Shown: positions 34,252 through 45,690 of the stretch, in pieces | Position numbering within the stretch: position 1 is the stretch's first letter | How the letters are laid out: every line of letters begins with the position of its first letter | NCBI RefSeq assembly: GCF_036323735.1 | Contig: NC_086020.1 | Span: forward strand, 83,825,710 to 83,889,709 | DNA length: 64,000 nt | Reading direction: 5' to 3' | From: Rattus norvegicus | Lineage: Eukaryota; Chordata; Mammalia; Rodentia; Muridae | Notes under the pieces: generated by a model | Database searches by the model: none | The model's input: only the letters and a program-made list of their open reading frames with translations | Told to the model about the DNA's origin: nothing | Position numbers and translations under genes: made by a program

Positions 34252-37202
34252 CTTTAAAAAAGTACTTTTAACTTAAAAAAATAAAGTCTGTTGAATCTAG
34301 CAGGAATTTTTGCACACACGTAAGGTCCAACTCTATTGTAACTAACGTTCGCCAAACATTTTCATACCTGTAAGTGTGTGTTGATACCTACACTTCATTT
34401 TCACACCACTGTGAGTTAAACAGTTCTAGGTGAGCTATTTTCACTTTTAGATGAAGGGGCTTGGACACAGCTTAAGCCCACAGCTTCAGATCCCGTAACA
34501 AAACCGTGGTGATATAAACCCCCAACTTGATGGTCTCGTTACAGACATGTCCATCATGGACAAAGATTGCATGGACTAAAGCATAGGTCTCCATCGTGCT
34601 GCAGCAATCAGATCTCCACTCCTCCCGAGAATCTGGTGTTCAGCAGGCATGGGAGACAAGGAGCAAAAAAATCTCAAAAGCAGTAGATTCTGTCTGAACT
34701 TGAAGAGCCTGGCAGGGGTGCTGGGACTGGTGAGAAAGATGGCAAAGTACAGTTGCTTGAGCAAAATCAGTTAATTTTTAAAAATTATTCCAAGTCACTC
34801 ACATTTTAGACAAAGGTTAAGTCACTGAGGACTTAGGTATTTACAGATAGGGCCACAGAAAGCTTCAGGAGTTATACGAGGGATCCTGGGTGGATTCTTT
34901 GAAAGATGCAGTTAAAGCACAACTGACAGGGTCTGTAGAATCAAAGGTCCTCACAGCTTCCCAATGCCTTGCTCTCCAGTTCTTCATATCTGCCAACATA
35001 GCCCTTCTACAGAGCCCTGGCAGGAAAGACCATCCACAGCTTTTATCTTGAGATATGGCCTGTGGGAAACACAATGAAAAAGAATTGTGCAAATCAGGAG
35101 CCCAGCCTGGATCGGCTGTGGAGCAGGCATCAGCCCCCAGAGATGCAGTCTTCAACTGTAAATGACAGGATTGAATCAGCTGATCTTTAAGGTCACTTTT
35201 TCCTTTGAACGTCACTAAACCAGGGAAGATGACTAGAACAGAGATAAATCCCCGAGATTGACCCAGGTCCCTAGGAGCTGTAACTTCCCTTTCTCTGTGT
35301 CTTTATCCAGGCAGTCAATACCTTATGTTTCCTTCTCTGAAGCAGGCTAGGCTCCAACTGCAGCATCTAAACACGGACAGACAGCCTTCTGTCTCCTGGT
35401 GTGTCTATATCGCAGACTCTGGGGTCTACGTACAACCTGATGAAGCCAAGACTAAGCGGAAACGTGATGCGCCCTGGGGGTGGGGGAGGACAAGAATTAA
35501 TGTTTAGCTCTTTCTAAACCTTATCCTGAGGTAATCTGGTGGCTGGGGTCACTTAAGAAAATCTGGGGCTGAGCCAGAGAAAACTGGGCTTTCCCTTGCT
35601 TTCCTCACTTTTTACTTCTCCAGACTCCATCTGTCCCTAGAGAAATACTGAAGAGGAGAGCACACATGCAGAGAGTGCCAGGTGCCGGGGCGTGTGAAGA
35701 GTCGTCTTGCCCTTGGAGCGTGAGTTTCCAGTGTTCATCATCGAGGGTCCCCCACATCTGAGAAACTGTCTCTTCATTACACTGGAGCTGGGCTGGTATA
35801 CGGTGAACTTTTGCTCTGCCGATTGATAATAATAAGCCCATCTCCCTGCTCAGGGGTATATACTAGATACAATAAATGCAATAAATACAATACATGAGTC
35901 TGCAGGATGCTGGTGCACCCCCAACAGAGTACCTGGCCTGTCGAATCCCAGCTTCTCTACATGTGTGTCTGTCTGTCTATCTGTCCTTCCTTCTCTCATC
36001 AATTTGGTGAGGTCAGTCTCTAAAGCCATGTAGGTTGCAACTGTGAATATTGTTCCTGCCCCTTTCCCACTATTTAATTTCAGAATTTATTCAAATATGT
36101 CTATACCCACAAACATACTCATAGGATTTAACTATGTGCAGTGAAGTTTCTTTTCCCAGAACATCTGAGTTCTCTAGGTTTTCCATGTTCTGCCTTAGCC
36201 GGCCAAGCCTTGCCCCTCACGTGCCTGGGTTTCCTAAGTTCTGCTCATGTACTATGTGTGTGCTTACCTAGAGATTTTCTTTACTGGATACATTAGGGGC
36301 TCTGTTCCCAGCTCACTGAGTATAGAATTCAGCTAGGAGATGGTCAAGAAGGAAGCGTGTGGCCCACAGGAAGGAAATGGCACCCCCAGGCTTTGTGAGC
36401 ACTCTAAGGCTTTGGGGACATGGCTTTTCCCCTAACCTCACTTACACTTAGATTTCTTTTTCATTTTCTTTTTAGTACAATAGCGGTTATTAACTGAGAA
36501 AGCGCATAAAGCAAAACCCACAAGTAATTAAGAAGAGCGTGGAATTCAACCCCAGCTCTAGATCCTTATAGGTTCTTGAGAAACTGTTCCCTAAGACATT
36601 CATTTTAAATCCAGAGATCAGCCATAAACGATTTATGCACAATAATCAGAAGGGCATCTTGGCAGTGAAGTACAAGTCCACAGCCCAGTTCAAGATGGAG
36701 TGGTCAGGGGGGGGATCAAAAGCTGGGAATGAATTCAGGAAGTTTGGGTGGTTATTGTTTGTTTGCTTGTTTAACTAATGAGACCACTGATGGTCACTGT
36801 CATTTTGAGAACAGAAGCTACAGGCTGTGAGAAACACAAATAAATGAATGCACCTCCCCAAAAACTAAATGTGAGGGTTTTTTCCTTTTGCTAGAAATGG
36901 AATGTTCAACATTTGCACTCATGCCAGAAAGAAAAAGTAAAAGAGAGGCAGAAAAAAATGAAAGAAAATAATAACCATGTATCAGAATGTTTTAAAATAA
37001 AGCAAAAATAGCGACTCCACATATTAATCAACTGGAGTAGTACCACATGCAGCTTCCCAAATAAGTAGCTAATGATTTCTACACTTTAGAGAATAGAAGC
37101 AGAGGGGAGCGTCGCTTCGAACTCAGCAATTCAAATAAAACAGCAGTTAATAAAGTGTCAGCAGCCTCTCGCTGTGCATGTACCCAGGAAGAAGCAGGAG
37201 TC
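34249..37202. other. Unassigned intergenic sequence
   Basis: About 3 kb with no recognised gene or young repeat. A 116-codon minus-strand frame (34865-35215) has no identifiable domain. A short AATAAATGCAATAAATACAAT cluster is at 35871-35892. Confidence 0.45.
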
Positions 37203-37488
37203 GTAGACACACGGCACGCTGGACTTACAGACACACTGCTCTTTGGAGTTGTATCACACCACATTCTGGAGTTGTAGGCACACTGTGCTCTGGAGCTGTA
37301 CACACACTGCACTCTTCAGTTGAAGGCACACTGTGCTCTGGAGCTGTAGACACACTGCACTCTGGAGTTGAAGGCACACTGCGCTCTGGAGTTGTAGACA
37401 CATTGCACTCTGGAGTTGTAGACACACTACACTCTGGAGTTGTAGGCACACCACACACTGGAGCAGTAGGCTCACTGTGCTCTGAAGT
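37203..37488. repeat. 24-bp minisatellite, about 12 copies
   Basis: Twelve tandem units of consensus TAGACACACTGCACTCTGGA + GTTG, one of them 23 bp. Variant units (AAGGCACACTGTGCTCTGGA type) alternate with the main type in the middle of the array. Because 24 is a multiple of three, frames remain open through it on both strands and yield 8-residue repeat peptides (HTLHSGVV-like on the plus strand, STTPECSV-like on the minus strand). These are not taken as genes. Confidence 0.93.
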
Positions 37489-37815
37489 GTCTGTTTTCAG
37501 CCTTTGCAGAGTTATCACAACACTGAAAAGAAAAATGACAACAGTCTCCAGTTTCCTTCTGAAACATAGGTGCTGCCTGTCAACCCTAGTTAACAGGACA
37601 AAACCACCATCGGCTCCACATTATGAGAGAGAGAATAGATTTTGCATGTGTGCACGTTTTGAATAGAATTTTAGTTAAAGATTTTTAAAGCATGTTTCTC
37701 TTTATGTAATTGAATATCCATGAGGTTAAAAAGACGGCTAACTCTTCAGGGTCAAAATTTCCATCTTTCCTTACCCATCCTCTTCTCTCTCATTTATGGG
37801 CCTATACATTTACAA

Positions 37816-37818
<3 letters not shown>
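37489..37818. other. Unassigned sequence
   Basis: Nothing recognised between the minisatellite and the next GT repeat. Confidence 0.5.

Positions 37819-37864
<46 letters not shown>
37819..37864. repeat. (GT)n microsatellite
   Basis: About 22 GT units. Confidence 0.98.
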
Positions 37865-37867
<3 letters not shown>

Positions 37868-38200
37868 TATGCAATTTATAGCTTCTTTCCTTCATAGATA
37901 GGATGAGAACCTCATTTCAGTGTGTCTGAAGAACTCAGTTTGGGTACTGGGTGAATTAGACAGGTTTGTTGCTGCCCTAAGACTCTAACTCCCTATATGT
38001 TACCAACACTGTAGCGTTTCATGGAGGAAACCATAAAGATCTATTTATCCCCTGGCCTGGCAGGCACACTGATGCCTACTTTTCTTTCTTGTGAAACTGG
38101 AGCAAGCTATGGGAAACGGCATAGGACATCATGTAGCTGTCCCACATATACTCTCCCAGGTTTCCAAGGCTTCAGATTGTCCTTTCTCCCCAGACCATTT

Positions 38201-38593
38201 TGTTAGCATTTTGTCCAGGCTCCGCCCCACAGTTACTTGGCAACAGCAAGGTGTGCCTGACTCACTATAAAAGGGGCTGCTTCCCCCTCCTCTCTCTCTT
38301 GTTCTCTCTTGCTCTAGTTCTTGCCTACCTGCTCTTGCCCTCTCCCCATTCCCTCCCTCCTCTCTCTCCCCATTCTCTAACCCCTCTCTCCATGTCCTCA
38401 TGGCTGGCCTCTACTTCTCTACTCCTCTACTCTTTCTTTCCTCCTTTCTCTGCCTCTACTACCCTCTCAACTAAATAAACTCTATTCTATACAATACTGT
38501 TGTGTGGCGATCCCTCGGGGGAGGGGGGATGCCTCAGCATGGGCTCGCAGAGGCACCCCCTTCCCCACACCTCACCACACATCCACCAAAAAC
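38201..38593 (+). mobile_element. Probable ERVK-type solo LTR
   Basis: Starts TGTTAGC. It contains TATAAAA (38266-38272), a long CT-rich R/U5-like leader, AATAAA (38474-38479) and GTTGTGTGGCGATCCCTCGG after the signal. Order and spacing are those of a U3-R-U5 LTR and the whole resembles a rodent ERVK LTR I have seen often. The flanking hexamers CCATTT (38195-38200) and GCATTT (38594-38599) could be a TSD with one mismatch, so the 3' border is tentative. No gag, pol or env adjoins it. The 92-codon frame here is pyrimidine-rich filler. Confidence 0.65.
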
Positions 38594-40228
38594 GCATTTC
38601 TCCCTTCTTATCTTTTGATAAACACATCACCTTTGGGGTGCTTAAGACAAAGCCTCACCCTACTCTCGACATTCAGGGAGCAACCCCGAAAGGCTCTGCT
38701 GAGCTGGCTCTTTGATCCACTTGAAGGAGTTCTGTGACCTTGAGAAAAATAGATTCCTCTCCGGCTGACTAGGCTCAGGACTCTCCTAGAATGCCTAACT
38801 GTGGCTTATCCTCGGCAGCTGCTCAAAGAATGTCTAAACATCATTTAAAGCACCTTGTTATCTGTGTCCTGCCTGGTTCACTGGGGAGGTCATACACGAT
38901 ACTAAATATTTTTTATGCAAACTGTAGTCCAGTGCCATATCTAAATCCAAACCACTTAAGGTGCTAGAGTGTACTGTGACTAGCAATGTAAATTGCTCGT
39001 TCTATTAAGTGTCTAATTACTATTTCATAATCTTCAGTATTTCTCGACACCATTGAACATGAAAAAAACAATGCAGACCTCCATGGAAAAATCTTTCTTC
39101 AACCACCGGATAAGGCTCCAGGGGACAATAATGTCACTCACCAGCCGAGTTCTAAAGTGCTGAGTGGCCTTAACACCTTTCTGAAAACTTGGGGATCAAC
39201 CCCCGTCCCTTCCACATGTAACTAAATGACCCAGCACCTCTCTGCTTCATTACCAAGGAAGAGTTGAGTAAGGAACCAGCCAATCAGAGCAATGATAGGA
39301 TGTCACCTGTGATGGAAGAGATAATACTGAGTCTTGACTCCTGTCCTTTAAATTCAGCGCCCTTGCCTATTTTCACCCTAATGTCATGTGCTTTTCCCCA
39401 TTAACACTTGATTCTCCATGACTTCCAAGTCTCAACATGGCCCCTACCCCCAAAGTAAGCTTTTATCACAGTCGCTGGAGGTGATGCACTACTGAGCTAT
39501 GTCCTCTGAGGCTGGCCATCCAAGCCGCGGCTTCCAGCACCGGGCGGCTCTGCGCAGGGCAAACGGAAGCAGCTTCTTCCCATCCCCACACCCCAGCGTT
39601 AGCTCTTCACACCTGTTATTCTGGAGGAGGAGCAGGTCAGTAGAAATTAATTAAAAGAGTTACTTAAGCATAAAAGTGAAATTTACCAAGCAATTTCCCA
39701 CTTCTTGGTGAAAGCCTCATCCTAGGCCATGTCTCCTGAACAAGTGGCTTTATTCTGTGATTTAACAGTAGGGTGTTTCACAGCTCATCCTGTCTGCATT
39801 CATTTTCACACCGAATGAACAAATGCAATTAGCCTGCAGTGAGCCAAGTAATGGTTTTCTTCAAGGACTGGGAACACTTTCTCAGACTCCAATGTGTACA
39901 AACTTCTGCCGTGGCTTCTTCTACCTGGGCTCCCGATAGGGCAACCGCGTGTCTTTTCCACTGGACCAACACAAAAGTTTTGTTTCCAAGGAAGCTCAGA
40001 GATCAGGTCGCCACTGGATCACTCAGCATCACAGTGAATTTATCAGCACTGTATCTGCGAGTGGCAAGTCCTCAGGATGTTTACCATAGACAGTTCCCAA
40101 CAGCCAAGTCCAAGTGGTCACCAAGGGGTCTGTGAGGAAAGGAAGTGAGGTGTATACACACAGCAGCGTGTACATGCAGTAGTGTGAGAACCTGCTTTGT
40201 TACTCCCGAAATGTAGAGTGTTAAGAAT
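38594..40228. other. Unassigned sequence with two AT-rich repeat-free patches
   Basis: No gene seen. 38895-39060 (CCACTTAAGG NKX-like, TTAAGTGTCTAATTACT) and 39640-39840 (AAATTAATTAAAAG, CAATTAGCC) lack repeat signatures and carry homeodomain-like words. They could be conserved regulatory sequence. Confidence 0.35.
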
Positions 40229-40421
40229 GGCTGTTTGGGGCTGGACAGATGCCTCAACGGTTAAGAGCACTGACTGCGCTTCCAGGGGTCCTGAGTTCAA
40301 TTCACAGCAACCACATGGTGGCTCACAACCATCTGTAATGGGATCTTGGTGCCCTCTTCTGACATGCAGGCAGAATACATAAATAAATAATAATACATAA
40401 TTTTTTTAAAAAAAGCTGTTT
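40229..40421 (+). mobile_element. B2 SINE, sense, with short TSD
   Basis: Begins GGGGCTGGACAGATGCCTCA at 40237, with A-box region, B box GAGTTCAATTC, CACATGGTGGCTCACAACCA core and an AATAAATAATAATAC A-rich tail. GCTGTTT copies (40230-40236 and 40415-40421) flank it. Confidence 0.93.
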
Positions 40422-40482
40422 TAAACCGCTATTCAACCACCAAGAAGGAAACTGTGTCATTAGCAAGAAACATCAGCAGAGG

Positions 40483-40914
40483 CGAGGATGTGGAGAAAGA
40501 GGAACACTCCTCCATTGTTGGTGGGATTGCAGACTGGTAAAACCATTCTGGAAATCAGTCTGGAGGTTCCTCAGAAAATTGGACATTGAACTGCCTGAGG
40601 ATCCAGCTATACCTCTCTTGGGCATATACCCAAAAGATGCCTCAACATATAAAAGAGACACGTGCTCCACTATGTTCATCGCAGCCTTATTTATAATAGC
40701 CAGAAACTGGAAAGAACCCAGATGCCCTTCAACAGAGGAATGGATACAGAAAATGTGGTACATCTACACAATGGAATATTACTCAGCTATCAAAAACAAC
40801 GAGTTTATGAAATTCGTAGGCAAATGGTTGGAACTGGAAAATATCATCCTGAGTGAGCTAACCCAATCACAGAAAGACATACATGGTATGCACTCATTGA
40901 TAAGTGGCTATTAG
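40483..40914 (+). pseudogene. L1 ORF2 C-terminal fragment (open, 5' truncated)
   Basis: 143 codons plus stop, open from the truncation point. It keeps the end of the C-terminal cysteine-rich region (CGERGTLLHCWWDC), the PEDPAIPLLGIYPKDA block, MFIAALFIIARNWKEPRCPS and the EYYSAIKNNEFMKF block near the end. ORF2 is the L1 endonuclease/reverse transcriptase. Both catalytic domains are missing here, so the copy is dead. The absence of stops suggests a young insertion. Confidence 0.93.
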
Positions 40915-41680
40915 CCCAAATGCTTGAATTACCCTAGATCCCTAGAACAAACGAAACTCAAGACGGATGATCAAAATGTGAATGCTTCACTCCTTCTTTA
41001 AATGAGGAAAAAGAATACCCTTGGCTGGGAAGGAAGAGGCATAGATTAAAACAGAGACTGAAGGAACACCCATTCAGAGCCTGCCCAACAGGTGGCCCAT
41101 ACATATACAGCCACCCAATTGGACAAGATGGATGAAGCAAAGAAGTGCAGACCGACAGGAGCCGGATGTAGATCGCTCCTGAGAGACACAGCCAGAATAC
41201 AGCAAATACAGAGGCGAATGCCAGCAGCAAACCACTGAACTGAGAATAGGTCCCCCGTTGAAGGAATCAGAGAAAGAACTGAAAGAGCTTGAAGGGGCTC
41301 GAGACCCCAAAAGTACAACAATGTCAAGCAACCAGAGCTTCCAGGGACTAAGCCACTACCTAAATACTATACATGGACTGACCCTGGACTCTGACCCCAT
41401 AGGTAGCAATGAATATCCTAGTAAGAGCACCAGTGGAAGGGGAAGCCCTGGGTCCTGCTAAGACTGAACCCCCAGTGAACTAGACTATGGGGGGAGGGCA
41501 GCAATGGGGGGAGGGTTGGGAGGGGGCCACCCATAAGGAAGGGGAGGGGGGAGGGGGATGTTTGCCCGGAAACCGGGAAAGGGAATAACACTCGAAATGT
41601 ATATAAGAAATACTCAAGTTAATAAAAAATAATAATAATAATAAAAGAAGAAAAAAAATAAAAAAATAAAAAAAATATAG
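40915..41680 (+). mobile_element. L1 3' UTR with G-rich polypurine tract and inner A-rich tail
   Basis: Contains the rat L1 3' UTR, the GGGGGAGGG-type tract (about 41488-41560, a likely G-quadruplex former), AATAACACTCGAAATG and an AATAAT/AAAAT-rich tail at 41622-41680. 41239-41640 is near identical to the separate L1 tail at 17443-17840, in the same orientation 24 kb away. Confidence 0.93.
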
Positions 41681-42185
41681 TCATTAGTCCTCTGGTTTAT
41701 GCAGAAAAATTAGTATAAAATGTAAGAAAAATCAGTGGCTAGTGGCTCTTAAAAATGAATCACTCTGTACTATTTCCCTGATCCTGACTATTGATTGTGG
41801 TTTTATACAACAGACTGTGAAATCCAGGCTGAGCCATATGCTGCTATTTTACTGATACAAATAACAAGTTGTTGGAAAGTACCATGACTTTCCTCTGACA
41901 CCTTGCCTAGATCACAGTGCTTCTTTTCATGACCCATGCTGTTTATGTGGCATGTTTCTGAACACAGGATTAACAAGGATGCCATAGTTAATGTACTTTT
42001 AATTTAAGATGTAATGATAAAAACAAAAATTCATTATAAAATAAGAATATCAAACATATTATTTATGAACTGATTCCATAAACAGCATTCCTATTATTTT
42101 TATAAATAATAATATGTAGATGCATTTAAATCACAGTATTGAAATAAAAAGCATTTATGATAAACTTAAGTATTATATTACTATG
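41681..42185 (+). other. Transduced 3' flank of the source L1, part 1
   Basis: AT-rich sequence with no L1 similarity, continuous with 45164-45690 once the nested older L1 is removed. No gene recognised. By inference it came from the genomic neighbourhood of the donor L1. Confidence 0.65.
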
Positions 42186-42198
42186 AAAAATTTAGACA

Positions 42199-43988
42199 CA
42201 AGTCCAAGGCTCTTTCCTACTTTCTCTTCTATTATATTAAGTGTATCAGGTTTTATGTTGGCATCCTTGATCCACCTGGACTTGATACTTGCAAGGTGAC
42301 AAAAATGGACCTATTTTTATTTTTCTACATATCAACTGCCAGGTAGAGCAGCACCATTTATTATAGATGTTTTCTTTTTTCCATTGTATATTTTAGCTTC
42401 TTTATGAAAGATCAAGTATCTATCAATGTGTGGTTTAATTTCTGAGACTTCAATTCTATTCTATTGATGAACCTGTCTGTCTCTGTACCAATACCATGCA
42501 GATTTTATCATTATTGCTTTGTAGTATAGTTTGAGGTCAGGGATGGTGATTCCCCAGGAAGCTCTTTTATTCTTAAGAATTGTTTTCACTCCTAAGTTTT
42601 TGTTTCTTTGTTTGTTTGTTTTTCCAGATGAATTTGAGAATTGCTCTTTCCATGTCTTTCAAGAATTGTCTTGGGATTTTGAGAGGGATTGCATTGAATC
42701 TGTAGATTGCTTTTGGTAGAATGGCCATTTTTACTATGTTGCCTCTACCAATCCATAAGCATGGGAGATCTTTCCATTTTTTGAAGGCTTTGATTTCTTT
42801 CTTAAGAGACTTGAAGTTCTTGTCATACAGAACTTTCACTTGTTTAGTTAGAGTTAACCCCAAGTTATTTTATACTATTTTTGACTATTGTGAAGTGTGC
42901 TATCTTCCCAAATTCTTTCTCAGCCAGTTTAACATTTGTATAAAAGAAGGCAACTGATTTATTTGAGTTAGTTTTATATCCAGCAACTTTGCTGAAGTTG
43001 TTTACCAGCTATAAAAGTTCTGTGGCAGAACTTTGGGGGTTTCTTATGTATACTATCATATCATCTGTGAATACTGATACCTTGACTTCTTCTTTGCTAA
43101 TTTGTATCCCCATCATCTTTTGTTTTTTGTCTTACTGCTCTAGCTACAACCTTGAGTACTGTAGTGAATAGATAATGGGGAGAATGGGCATCTTTGTCTT
43201 GTCCCTGATTTTAGTGGTATTGCTTCAAGTGTCTCTCCATCTAATTTAATCTTGGCAGCTGGTTTCCTGTATATTGCTTTATGTATAGGTATGGGCCTTG
43301 AATTCATGATCACTCAAAAACTTTTAAAAGGAAGGGACGTTGTATTTTGTCAAATGCTTTTTCACAATCTAATGAGATGATCATGAGATTTTTTTTCTTT
43401 GAGTTTGTTTATATAGTGGATTATGTTCATGAATTTTCATATATTGAACCAACCTTTCATCCCTTGGATGAAGCCTATTTGATAGTGGCAAATGACTGTT
43501 TTGATGTGTACTTGGATTCAGCTTGCTAGAATTTTATTGAGTGCTTTTGCATCAATATTCATAAGCAAAATTGGTCTGAAGTACTCTTTTTTGTCGGATC
43601 CTTGTGTGGTTTAGGTATCAAAGTAATTGTGGATTCATAGAATGAATTAGGTAGTGTTCCTTCGATTTCATGGAACAGTTTGAGGAGTGTTGGTATTAGC
43701 TCTTCTTTGAATTCTGCACTAAAGCCATTTGGCTTTGGGGGGGATAGTTGGGAGGTTTTTAATGTCTTCTTCTATTTTCATAGGGGATACAAAACTGTTT
43801 AGATAGTTTAATTGCTCTTCATCTAACTTTGGTACATGGAATCTGGCTAGAAAATCATATAGATTTTCCACTTTTGTTGAGTATAGGCTTTTGTAGTAGC
43901 ATCTGATTTTTTTAATTTCCTCAGTTTCTGCTATCTCCCTTTTCATTTATGATTTTGTTAATGTGAACAGTGTCTCTGAGTCTTTAGT
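42199..43988 (-). pseudogene. Inverted L1 ORF2 segment (upstream of RT through thumb region), decayed
   Basis: Read on the minus strand from 43946: YYKSLYSTKVENL block before the reverse transcriptase, then broken RT sequence. At 42863-42573 comes the block with GLTLTKQVKVLYDKNFKSLK, WKDLPCLWIGRGNIVKMAIL and IYRFNAIPLKIP, typical of ORF2 downstream of the catalytic core. Several stops and frameshifts separate the pieces. Confidence 0.85.
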
Positions 43989-45152
43989 ACTCATTAATAA
44001 GTGAATATTAGTCAAAATAGTACAGAATACCTGCAATTCAATCCATAGAACTCTAGAAGCTTAAGGAGCAGAAGTGTCCAAATAAGGATGCTTCAATCCC
44101 ACTTGGGAGGAAGAAGAAAACAATCACAGGAAGCAGAGGGAGGGAGGGAGGGACCTGAGTGGGTGTTGGGAGGGAGAAGAGAAAGAGGAACATGATTTAG
44201 TATAAGGAGGGGACAGGAGAGAAGCCCTGAGGGCTAGTAGAATGAATGGAAATATGCAACCTCAGGGGGGATAGGAGGTGGTGGGGCCACCCTCTAGAAA
44301 GTACCAAGATCTAGAAGGTGTGAGACTCTCAGGATTCAAAGGGAAGGACATTAGATGAAATGCCCAACAGTGGGGTAGGGAATGGGTGGGGTCCACCTCC
44401 AGTAGAAAGACAGGGCATCAAGTAGAGGAATGGGTTTGCCATCTCACAGTCAAAAATTCTGATCCAGAATTGTTCCTGTCTAAAAGAACTACAAGAACAA
44501 AAATGGACAAGAGACTGAATGAAGGGAGGTCCAGTGACAGGCACAAATTGTGATCCAGCTCGAAGGGATGCTCCAAGGCCTGACACTATTACTGATGCTA
44601 TAGTATGCTCGCAGACAACAGCCTAGCATGGCTGGCTTCCTAGAGGCCCAACACACAGCTGAGAGTCAAATGCAGACACGTAAACCCAACCAATGGACAG
44701 AAGTCAAGGACCCCTGTGATTGAATTAGGGAAATGCTGGAAGAAGCAGAAGAGGATGGCAACTCCATAGGAAGACCAGCGGTCTCAACTAACCTGCAACC
44801 CTGAGTTTTCTCTGACTCTGAGCAACCAACCAGGCAGCATACACCAGCTGATAGGAGGACCCTGAAACATATACAGCAGGGGACTGCCTAGTCTGCCTCT
44901 GGGAGAGAAGATGCACCTAAGCCTCCAGAGACTTGAGATCCTAGGGAGTGGGGAGGTGCGATGAGGTGGGGGCCAGGTGGGGATATCCTCTCGGAAAAAG
45001 GGTAGGACAATGAATGGAATGAGGAATAGTCAGAGGATGAAAGGCGGACAAGGAGGGGTATAATGTCTGGGATGAAGGGCAGAGCAGGAGGTGGATAATG
45101 ACTGGACTGTAAAAAAAGATATAATAATAATAACAATAATAATAATAGTAAT
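43989..45152 (+). mobile_element. 3' UTR of the twin-primed old L1
   Basis: Starts with the ORF2 terminal codons (CTCATTAATAAGTGAATATT), followed by about 1.1 kb of purine-rich 3' UTR with GGGAGGGAGGGAGGG near 44140 and an (AATAAT)n tail at 45120-45152. Confidence 0.8.
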
Positions 45153-45163
45153 AAATTTAGACA

Positions 45164-45690
45164 AACCCAAATTATTCCAGAGATAAAAGTTTTATAGAAT
45201 TGAGAAATATAAAAAAAATCTGGATGTTTACAAAATGACAACTTTATAATATTAAGGTAATAAATTTGTATGAGTACAAATCTCTTTCTAGTATATTTAT
45301 TAAAATATTTTTAGTTTATAAGTAGTAATTATTAGTAGTAATTGTATTCATTATATGTTTGCATAGAGAGCATCAATTAAATATACTATTGACTTATTTT
45401 AAAAGAACTTGTTGAATTCTACAAATGTATGAACTACTTGAAAAGAGTATATTTAAATTATTATGTATCTATATCAAAACTAAGAACTGTTACTATATGT
45501 TTAATTCATTTGAAGTAGCTTAATGGAAGTAATCTCTAAAGTGATCTTATATTAAGCCAATGCCTTTATGCTTTTACTAAGGCTGTTGTGCACACTGAGA
45601 ATCTAACTTTTAATATTTATTACAAATATTTTCCTTATTATGTGAAGCTTACAAACAAAATATTAAAGACAAATTTAAAACATTAAAAAA
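45164..45690 (+). other. Transduced 3' flank, part 2, with ATTAAA and second poly(A)
   Basis: AT-rich sequence without gene or repeat signatures. It ends ATTAAAGACAAATTTAAAAC followed by CATT and a run of A. ATTAAA at 45662-45667 lies about 18 bases before the A-run, as expected for the signal that ended the readthrough transcript. Confidence 0.7.
45662..45667 (+). terminator. ATTAAA polyadenylation signal used by the transduced transcript
   Basis: Spacing of about 18 bases to the terminal A-run and the TSD makes use of this signal likely. Inferred. Confidence 0.65.

Larger units (their letters stand above)
42186..45163 (-). mobile_element. Older (Lx-like) twin-primed L1 nested in the transduced sequence
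   Basis: AAATTTAGACA at 42188-42198 and 45153-45163 brackets the element. The left part (42199 to about 43988) is ORF2 in antisense, and the right part (about 43989-45152) is the very end of ORF2 plus 3' UTR and an AATAAT tail in sense. Roughly 0.8 kb of ORF2 between the two parts is missing. Internal inversion with a deletion at the joint is the signature of twin priming. Confidence 0.87.

Noticed and set aside
37178..37666. 162-codon frame with 8-residue repeats as a repeat protein
   Set aside because: The repeat is a 24-bp minisatellite open in several frames on both strands. There is no signal for translation.
41681..41692. GTCATTAG after the inner A-tail as a TSD for the L1 alone
   Set aside because: The matching word at 40456-40463 is separated from the L1 start by 17 bases, so it cannot be a proper TSD. 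The 16-bp copy at 45691 abuts both borders correctly.
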